A stretch of DNA of 11,255 nucleotides, taken from NCBI GenBank assembly GCA_028285025.1, contig JANQQH010000375.1:1-11255 (forward strand), read 5' to 3'. The translations under genes and the position numbers were made by a program. This stretch comes from Hyphomicrobiaceae bacterium (lineage in GTDB: Bacteria; Pseudomonadota; Alphaproteobacteria; Rhizobiales; HXMU1428-3). Position 1 is the stretch's first letter. Each line of letters starts with the position of its first letter. Of the stretch, positions 7,050-11,255 are shown one piece after another. A model generated the notes under the pieces. It worked only from the letters and a program-made list of their open reading frames with translations. It was not told where the DNA came from and made no database searches.

Positions 7050-8534
7050 ATGATTAGCTTCACACAAAAAACAACCTCCTCATCACACCATGCACAAGCT
7101 TTAGATGCTTTGCCATTAGCTGTCATGATGTGTGATCCGGTTGACTTGAAAATCAACTATATGAATGCTGCTACAGTAGAGAATCTCAAGGCAATCGAGC
7201 ATCTTCTACCCGTTCGTGCAGATGAAATTATGGGACAGTCTATCGATATTTTTCATAAGAATCCTGAGATGCAAAGGCGCCTTTTGTCAAATCCTGAAAA
7301 TTTACCTCATGATGCGCAGATACAAGTTGGTGAAGAATATTTAGATCTGCATATTGATGCCATTAAAACTGGTAATAAAATTGAAGCTCTTGTTTTATCG
7401 TGGACTGTAGCCACAGAAAAAGTAAAAGCTGATCGGGAAAATAAATTACGCGAAGACATGATCAATAAAATGCCAATTAATATCATGTTGGCCAACAAGG
7501 ATACTCTTGAAATTGAACTGGTTAACGAAACCAGCATTAATACGCTGCGCCCCCTAGAGCAGTTTTTACCGGTTAAAGCGAATGAATTGAAAGGAACCTG
7601 CATTGATGTGTTCCACAAAAACCCGGCTCATCAACGCAAATTGCTAAGTGATCCGTCCAACTTGCCTTTTCGCACAAAAATTTCAGTTGGGCCGGAAACA
7701 CTTGATTTAGAAGTGGCAGCGATTACCGATGATAAGGGGAATTATATTGCGCCAATGGTTTCTTGGGATGTTGTGACCGACAAAGTGAACATGGCTAATA
7801 ATTTTGAAGAAAATGTTGCTACTGTTGTTGAACAGGTCATGCAACAAGCCTCTGATATGCGAGATAATGCCTTAACCCTTACAGCGGCGGCTGAAGAAAC
7901 CAATGCACAAGCTGCTGGGGTGAGCAATGCTTCTTCTGAGCTTTCTAATGCCATAACTGAAATATCTCAACAAGTGGCTTCTTCTAACAAAGTGGCCAAT
8001 GATGCGGTGGCCGCGGCAGAGCATTCAGATGGACTCATCTCTGGTATGAGCCAAGCGGCTGTCAAAATTGGTGAAGTTGTTAACATCATTCAAGAAATTG
8101 CCGATCAGACCAATCTTTTAGCGCTTAACGCCACCATTGAGGCGGCCAGAGCGGGGGAAAGTGGCAAAGGGTTTGCCGTTGTGGCCTCAGAGGTTAAGGA
8201 ACTGGCATCACAAACATCAAAAGCGACACAAGACATTGCCACCCAAATTGATGAAATTCAAAACTCAACGGATTCAACGGTTGAGTCTATGCGTTCGATC
8301 AAAAACATCATCACTGAAATGGCGCAGATTTCATCAACCATTGCGGCGGCTGTTGAGGAACAATCTGCAGCCACGCAACAAGTGGCGCAAAATATTGATG
8401 GGGTTTCTGAGGCTTCCAGCCAATCTGGTCAAGCGGCCAGTATGGTTGAAAACGCGGCGGCCACTTTGTCTGAAAATGCCGAAGGCTTGAAAGGCCGTGT
8501 CGATGAGTTCTTGGCTGAAGTTCGTGCCATGTAA
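7050..8534 (+). CDS. Soluble methyl-accepting chemotaxis protein with two tandem PAS domains
   Basis: The 494-residue chemoreceptor has no signal peptide, membrane helix or HAMP domain, so it should act in the cytoplasm. Two PAS-like domains (about 18-122 and 138-243) are an internal duplication: [16 protein letters not shown] (65-80) recurs as [16 protein letters not shown] (185-200), each followed by P-x-NLP and then a W-containing last strand (W118, W239). The rest (about 250-490) is the coiled-coil signalling hairpin. Its tip contains [20 protein letters not shown] (350-369) and [15 protein letters not shown] (372-386), which contact CheA and CheW. A likely methylation-helix segment is [12 protein letters not shown] (279-290), and [13 protein letters not shown] (432-444) lies on the return helix. 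By family it relays an internal signal (ligand, redox or energy state) to the flagellar motor. There is no C-terminal CheR-tethering pentapeptide; it ends [11 protein letters not shown] 7050 follows GGAAG at 7041-7045. No che gene is adjacent. Confidence 0.95.
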   Translation: MISFTQKTTSSSHHAQALDALPLAVMMCDPVDLKINYMNAATVENLKAIEHLLPVRADEIMGQSIDIFHKNPEMQRRLLSNPENLPHDAQIQVGEEYLDLHIDAIKTGNKIEALVLSWTVATEKVKADRENKLREDMINKMPINIMLANKDTLEIELVNETSINTLRPLEQFLPVKANELKGTCIDVFHKNPAHQRKLLSDPSNLPFRTKISVGPETLDLEVAAITDDKGNYIAPMVSWDVVTDKVNMANNFEENVATVVEQVMQQASDMRDNALTLTAAAEETNAQAAGVSNASSELSNAITEISQQVASSNKVANDAVAAAEHSDGLISGMSQAAVKIGEVVNIIQEIADQTNLLALNATIEAARAGESGKGFAVVASEVKELASQTSKATQDIATQIDEIQNSTDSTVESMRSIKNIITEMAQISSTIAAAVEEQSAATQQVAQNIDGVSEASSQSGQAASMVENAAATLSENAEGLKGRVDEFLAEVRAM

Positions 8535-8552
8535 TTCTTTAATCGTGACTTT

Positions 8553-8587
8553 AGAGCGTTTCACTTTTGGGTGAAATCCTTTGAAAC
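8553..8587. repeat. Palindromic element resembling an alphaproteobacterial intergenic repeat, partly degraded
   Basis: The element begins AGAGCGTTTCAC (8553-8564) and contains two competing partners for TTTCA: GTGAAA at 8571-8576 (6-bp stem, 6-base loop) and TGAAAC at 8582-8587 (6-bp outer stem). From memory, many alphaproteobacterial genomes carry intergenic palindromes that open with AGAGC-TTTC and close with GAAA-GCTCT. Here the closing GCTCT is missing. Membership in that repeat class is inferred, not shown. Confidence 0.35.
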
Positions 8588-8590
8588 ATA

Positions 8591-8620
8591 AAAGCCCGTG
8601 AAAAAATTCACGGGCTTTTT
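8591..8620. terminator. Strong bidirectional intrinsic terminator
   Basis: A perfect 12-bp stem, AAAGCCCGTGAA (8591-8602) with TTCACGGGCTTT (8607-8618), has a 4-base A loop and runs into T residues on both strands. It lies between the convergent chemoreceptor (stop 8534) and TerC-family (stop 8647) genes and can end transcripts from both sides. Confidence 0.92.
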
Positions 8621-8646
8621 ATCATTTTAAGATCGTTAAACCACAA

Positions 8647-9456
8647 TCAAACTTTTTGCTGACTTTCTCTGTTTGCTTGAGAGGCAATTAGCTTTTTTTG
8701 ATACTGGCTTTGTACCAAATCGACAACAACCAAAACAAACAACACAAAATAGAATGTTGATTTGGCCATTGCATGGACCTCATGCCCAAACAATTTTAGA
8801 TGGGCCAGCTCACCGCCTTCACTGACAAGCAACACGCCAACAATAAACAATATGAACAGCCCTAAAACTTCATACATGCGGTTCTTTTCTAAAAAGCTGG
8901 CAACATGATCGGCCATCCAAATCATCAGCAAGCCGGTTATGATAATGGCAATAGCCATAATTGCGAAACTATCTGTCAATGCCATGGCAGATAAAATTGA
9001 ATCAAAAGAAAAGACCAAATTCATTAGTACGATCAGAGCGATTGCGGTTGCCACAGATCGTGTTGGGGCACTTGCCTGCGCGTCAAGATCTTTTACCACC
9101 AACAAATGGGTGATTTCTTTTATTGCCGTATAGATGATAAAGGCCCCGCCGAACAAAACTATCAATGCATGGCCGCTCACGGCCGCTTCAATTACCCCGT
9201 CCCAATTAAAGTTAAACATTGGCCCCTTTAAAGCTTCAATTGCTTTGATAATAACAAACAATAAAACTATGCGTAGAATGACGGCCAATCCAATACCAAA
9301 CCGGCGGACCATTGCCCTTTTTGCCGGTTGAACTCTTTTTGATTCAATGGAAATATATAAGAGGTTGTCAAACCCGAGCACTGCTTGTAGCAACACCAGC
9401 ATGGCTAATGTAAACAAGCCTTCTATTGATAATAAAGGCGCAAGTAACTGTTCCAT
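8647..9456 (-). CDS. TerC-family integral membrane protein
   Basis: This 269-residue inner-membrane protein has about seven hydrophobic spans (roughly 12-34, 53-73, 96-115, 136-158, 163-181, 196-213, 232-250). Both family signatures are present: LGFDNLLYI (27-35), matching the first-helix L-G-x-D-N motif, and MNLVFSFDSILSA (145-157), matching the F-S-x-D-S motif; D30 and D152 are the conserved membrane aspartates. TerC relatives (Alx, YkoY, MeeF/MeeY types) are linked to manganese or other metal export and to metal loading of exported proteins. Others were named for tellurite resistance. Which applies here cannot be told, and no ter genes are nearby. The start is ATG 9456 because GGGGGAG (9461-9467, minus strand) lies 4 bases upstream; an in-frame ATG at 9525 lacks such a site. 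The charged tail (251-269) is probably cytoplasmic. It shares the terminator at 8591-8620 with the chemoreceptor. Confidence 0.93.
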   Translation of the reverse strand: MEQLLAPLLSIEGLFTLAMLVLLQAVLGFDNLLYISIESKRVQPAKRAMVRRFGIGLAVILRIVLLFVIIKAIEALKGPMFNFNWDGVIEAAVSGHALIVLFGGAFIIYTAIKEITHLLVVKDLDAQASAPTRSVATAIALIVLMNLVFSFDSILSAMALTDSFAIMAIAIIITGLLMIWMADHVASFLEKNRMYEVLGLFILFIVGVLLVSEGGELAHLKLFGHEVHAMAKSTFYFVLFVLVVVDLVQSQYQKKLIASQANRESQQKV

Positions 9457-9502
9457 AAAACTCCCCCCTGGCAAAACTTTATGTTTTTTAACAAGACCAA
9501 CT

Positions 9503-9530
9503 TTTAAAGCAGATTGATATGACAAATCAA
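9503..9530 (-). promoter_or_regulatory. Candidate promoter of the TerC-family gene
   Basis: On the minus strand TTGATT (9530-9525) is followed after 16 bases by TTTAAA (9508-9503), four matches each to the -35 and -10 consensus. The predicted start near 9496 gives a leader of about 40 bases. The -35 is part of the tandem repeat at 9525-9550, which would lie directly upstream in UP-element or activator position. Confidence 0.3.
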
Positions 9531-9550
9531 TATAATCAATATAATCAATT
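9525..9550. repeat. Three tandem copies of a 9-bp AT-rich unit
   Basis: AATCAATAT occurs at 9525-9533 and 9534-9542, with a third, imperfect copy at 9543-9550 (AATCAATT). An inverted ATTGAT stands just outside at 9513-9518. The array lies between the divergent TerC-family and methyltransferase genes and could be a regulator-binding array or simply an AT-rich promoter element. Confidence 0.7.
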
Positions 9551-9605
9551 TGAAAAATACAAAATTATTGAAACAAAAACGCAATACAGCTAGTCTGCCA
9601 TCCTT

Positions 9606-9626
9606 CTCATTTTTATGAGTTTTTTT
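9606..9626 (+). terminator. Terminator-shaped hairpin in the leader of the 9646 methyltransferase
   Basis: CTCAT (9606-9610), loop TTTT, ATGAG (9615-9619) and seven T residues (9620-9626) form a short intrinsic-terminator shape. The stem is only 5 bp and weak. It lies 8 bases ahead of the GGAG site of the downstream gene, with no plus-strand gene between it and the strong terminator at 8620. If it works, it would act as a leader attenuator rather than a gene end. Confidence 0.4.
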
Positions 9627-9645
9627 AACTTACGGAGTTGATCTT

Positions 9646-10368
9646 TTGAAACTTTCACAAGACGATCTTGCGGCCTTGAGCGGGGCTACTTTTACATCAA
9701 GTTATCGGTTTGAGCCGGAATTTGATGCTACAGATCGCCAATATAAAACGCGAAGATCATTGCTTATGGAGCTTTGCGCCAATAAAAACATTGTCCATCT
9801 GGGTTGTGTGGATCACAACATTGATATGATTGAAAAAAAATACCAAAGAGGCAAATGGTTGCATAAAGACTTGGTTGGAACAGCCAATAGATGTCTTGGG
9901 ATCGATTTAAACCAAACTGGCCTTGACTATATTAAAAACAAATATGGCATGGAAGATCTTGTGTGCTGCAATATAATTGAACAGGACTGCAAAGAAATAC
10001 TGTCATCTGAGTGGGATTATTTTTTAATCCCAGAAGTGCTTGAGCATCAAGATAATCCGACCTGGTTCCTATCAAGCATAAAAGAAAAGTATCAACAACA
10101 AGTCTCGCAGTTTGTGATCACTGTGCCTAATGCTTTTGATCTTGGACTGCGCAGTCTTTTAATGAAGAACCAGGAAGCGATCAACAGTGATCACCGTTTT
10201 TGGTTCACACCTTACACACTTGCAAAAGTTTTATATCAAGCTGGTTTTCGTTCCATCACCTTAAGGCTGTGTCGGAATGGTGTTATCAAAAAACAGGCGG
10301 TTTTTAAAAATTACACGCTTGGTAAATACCCCTTTTTACGAAATAACATCATTGCAATTGCAAGCTAA
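9646..10368 (+). CDS. Class I SAM-dependent methyltransferase of the glycan-cluster type
   Basis: The product is a 240-residue cytoplasmic methyltransferase-fold protein. Motif I reads NIVHLGCVDHNID (48-60), followed by GKWLHKDLVGTANRCLGIDL (69-88) with D87 as the ribose-binding acid. DYFLIPEVLEHQDNPTWFL (124-142) is the motif II and helix block, and FVITVPNAFDLGLRS (156-170) is the following strand. DHRFWFTPYTL (182-192) with YQAGF (197-201) is the usual C-terminal element. The G-C-x-D form of motif I, in place of a G-x-G loop, is normal for this group as I know it; its members often sit in O-antigen, capsule or exopolysaccharide loci. The start is TTG at 9646, supported by GGAG (9634-9637) 8 bases upstream; the next in-frame ATG is codon 41, past conserved sequence. 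A glycosyltransferase gene follows after 40 bases, probably in the same operon. The substrate is unknown, likely a sugar or glycan. Confidence 0.86.
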   Translation: MKLSQDDLAALSGATFTSSYRFEPEFDATDRQYKTRRSLLMELCANKNIVHLGCVDHNIDMIEKKYQRGKWLHKDLVGTANRCLGIDLNQTGLDYIKNKYGMEDLVCCNIIEQDCKEILSSEWDYFLIPEVLEHQDNPTWFLSSIKEKYQQQVSQFVITVPNAFDLGLRSLLMKNQEAINSDHRFWFTPYTLAKVLYQAGFRSITLRLCRNGVIKKQAVFKNYTLGKYPFLRNNIIAIAS

Positions 10369-10408
10369 CTTGATTTTGAACACAAGACTTGATCAATGAA
10401 AGAGTAAA

Positions 10409-11255
10409 ATGCGCTTAGTAAATTTTATGCTTGGAAAAGGCCTTGGCGGACTGGAACAGGTTGCCATTGATTATCATAAAATCCTAACTCTACAGGGGCA
10501 TGAAACATACACGGTCCTGCGAACGGGCACGAAGGTTAAGCCACAACAACCGGCACAGGATCGATATCTTTTTACCTGTTTACCTTTTATTCCTTTGCTG
10601 GCAAATCGCCTTCTAGATAAGCTGATTGATAGAATTCAACCTGATGCCGTACTGTTGCATGGCAACCGCCCCTTAAAACATCTGGGGCGCTCAAATTCCG
10701 TTTCGTACAAAAGAATATTTGTTGCCCATAATTACCGGACAAAAGCTGGTGTCCATAAAATGGATGGGGTTATTGCGGTGTCTTTACCTGTGAAAGATCA
10801 TATTGTTGATTTTGGATACCCAGAACATCAAATCCATGTGGTCAACAATATGACTGACATGACAAAAGTTGAACGCCCTTTAATGGATGAACAATGCCCT
10901 TCTATTGGTATGCTTACCCGTTTGCATCCGATCAAAGGCGTTGATATTTTTCTGCATGCTTTGCATCTCTTAAAACAAGAGGGGCAAAATTTTAATGCCC
11001 AAATCGCAGGCGATGGACCGAAAGCGAGCCATTTTATCAAGCTTGCAAACCAATTAGGTTTGCAAGATCACGTCCACTTTCCAGGGTGGGTTGACCAAAA
11101 GGCAGACTTTTTTAAGACCATTGATATTTTGGCCATGCCTTCACGCAGTGAGGCGTTTCCGGTTTTGGTGGTCGAGGCGTTAAGCGCGGGTATTCCGCTT
11201 ATCATTTCAGACCTCAAAGGCCCGTGTAGTGTCTTAACAAAAGATAAAGAGGCTT
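10409..11255 (+). CDS. GT4-family glycosyltransferase (GT-B fold), 3' end beyond the window
   Basis: The frame is open for 282 codons to the window edge, so roughly the last quarter of a typical 360-400-residue enzyme is missing. The N-terminal domain shows GKGLGGLEQVA (9-19), the glycine-rich acceptor-side loop, and FVAHNYR (104-110). The C-terminal nucleotide-sugar domain shows IGMLTRLHPIKGVDIF (166-181) with phosphate-binding R171 and K176, QIAGDGPK (198-205), VHFPGWV (222-228) and the EX7E motif SEAFPVLVVEALSAGIPLI (247-265; E248 and E256). These define a retaining GT4 enzyme that moves a sugar from an activated donor to a glycan or lipid acceptor at the inner face of the membrane. Donor and acceptor are unknown. 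ATG 10409 is preceded by a weak purine run (GAAAGAG). The 40-base gap after the methyltransferase has no terminator, which suggests a shared transcript for surface polysaccharide assembly. Confidence 0.93.
   Translation, partial: MRLVNFMLGKGLGGLEQVAIDYHKILTLQGHETYTVLRTGTKVKPQQPAQDRYLFTCLPFIPLLANRLLDKLIDRIQPDAVLLHGNRPLKHLGRSNSVSYKRIFVAHNYRTKAGVHKMDGVIAVSLPVKDHIVDFGYPEHQIHVVNNMTDMTKVERPLMDEQCPSIGMLTRLHPIKGVDIFLHALHLLKQEGQNFNAQIAGDGPKASHFIKLANQLGLQDHVHFPGWVDQKADFFKTIDILAMPSRSEAFPVLVVEALSAGIPLIISDLKGPCSVLTKDKEA

Noticed and set aside
7307..7618. 103-codon minus-strand open frame opposite the PAS region
   Set aside because: Antisense shadow of a well-supported gene with no ribosome site or domain.
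8137..8490. 117-codon plus-strand open frame inside the chemoreceptor gene
   Set aside because: It lies wholly in another frame of a clear MCP signalling domain, is unnaturally rich in R, P and L, and has no ribosome site; it is a shadow frame.
9457..9560. yybP-ykoY manganese riboswitch before the TerC-family gene
   Set aside because: Such riboswitches precede some TerC-family genes and a GGGGAG string is present, but here it is the ribosome site; the leader is short and AT-rich and shows no paired stems of the riboswitch.
10828..11040. 70-codon minus-strand open frame opposite the glycosyltransferase
   Set aside because: Antisense shadow of a clear GT4 coding frame; Cys- and Lys-rich with no ribosome site.

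Overview
This window looks like chromosomal DNA from an AT-rich, motile proteobacterium. An alphaproteobacterium is my best guess. The reasons are the soluble double-PAS chemoreceptor, the style of the short glycan-type methyltransferase/GT4 gene pair, and an intergenic element after the chemoreceptor that resembles (from memory) the AGAGCGTTTC-type palindromes common in alphaproteobacteria. No rRNA, tRNA, CRISPR array, IS element, integrase or phage gene is visible. I cannot name a genus.

Layout, left to right. (1) 1-1455, minus strand: most of a sodium:solute symporter, with its C-terminus cut off by the window edge. (2) 1602-3305, plus, divergent from the symporter: a single-chain DUF262 + DUF1524 (HNH) protein of the GmrSD/SspE/BrxU type, a likely modification-dependent restriction or anti-phage nuclease standing alone. 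It is followed by a plausible intrinsic terminator. (3) 3463-4647, plus: an unrecognised protein with a long acidic, probably disordered N-terminus and a C-terminal Rossmann domain resembling class I SAM methyltransferases. (4) 4854-5999, plus: a CelD/BcsL-type GNAT-fold acetyltransferase, tail to tail with (5) 6012-6674, minus: a small METTL7/UbiE-like methyltransferase with a changed SAM loop. (6) 7050-8534, plus: a cytoplasmic methyl-accepting chemotaxis protein with two tandem PAS domains, ending at a strong bidirectional terminator shared with (7) 8647-9456, minus: a TerC-family membrane protein. (8) 9646-10368 and 10409-11255 (open), plus: a glycan-cluster-type methyltransferase and a GT4 glycosyltransferase, apparently one operon and probably the start of an envelope or exopolysaccharide locus running off the right edge.

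Most genes are single transcription units of unrelated function (transport, defence, chemotaxis, membrane metal-type transporter). The only convincing functional pair is the last two genes. The acetyltransferase could also belong to surface glycan or lipid modification, but it is not linked to them in an operon. The least explained items are the stand-alone DUF262/DUF1524 nuclease, the acidic-tailed Rossmann protein next to it, and the leader region 9513-9637, which carries 9-bp tandem repeats and a terminator-shaped hairpin just ahead of a TTG-initiated gene. I did not find clear evidence for a new multi-gene system.
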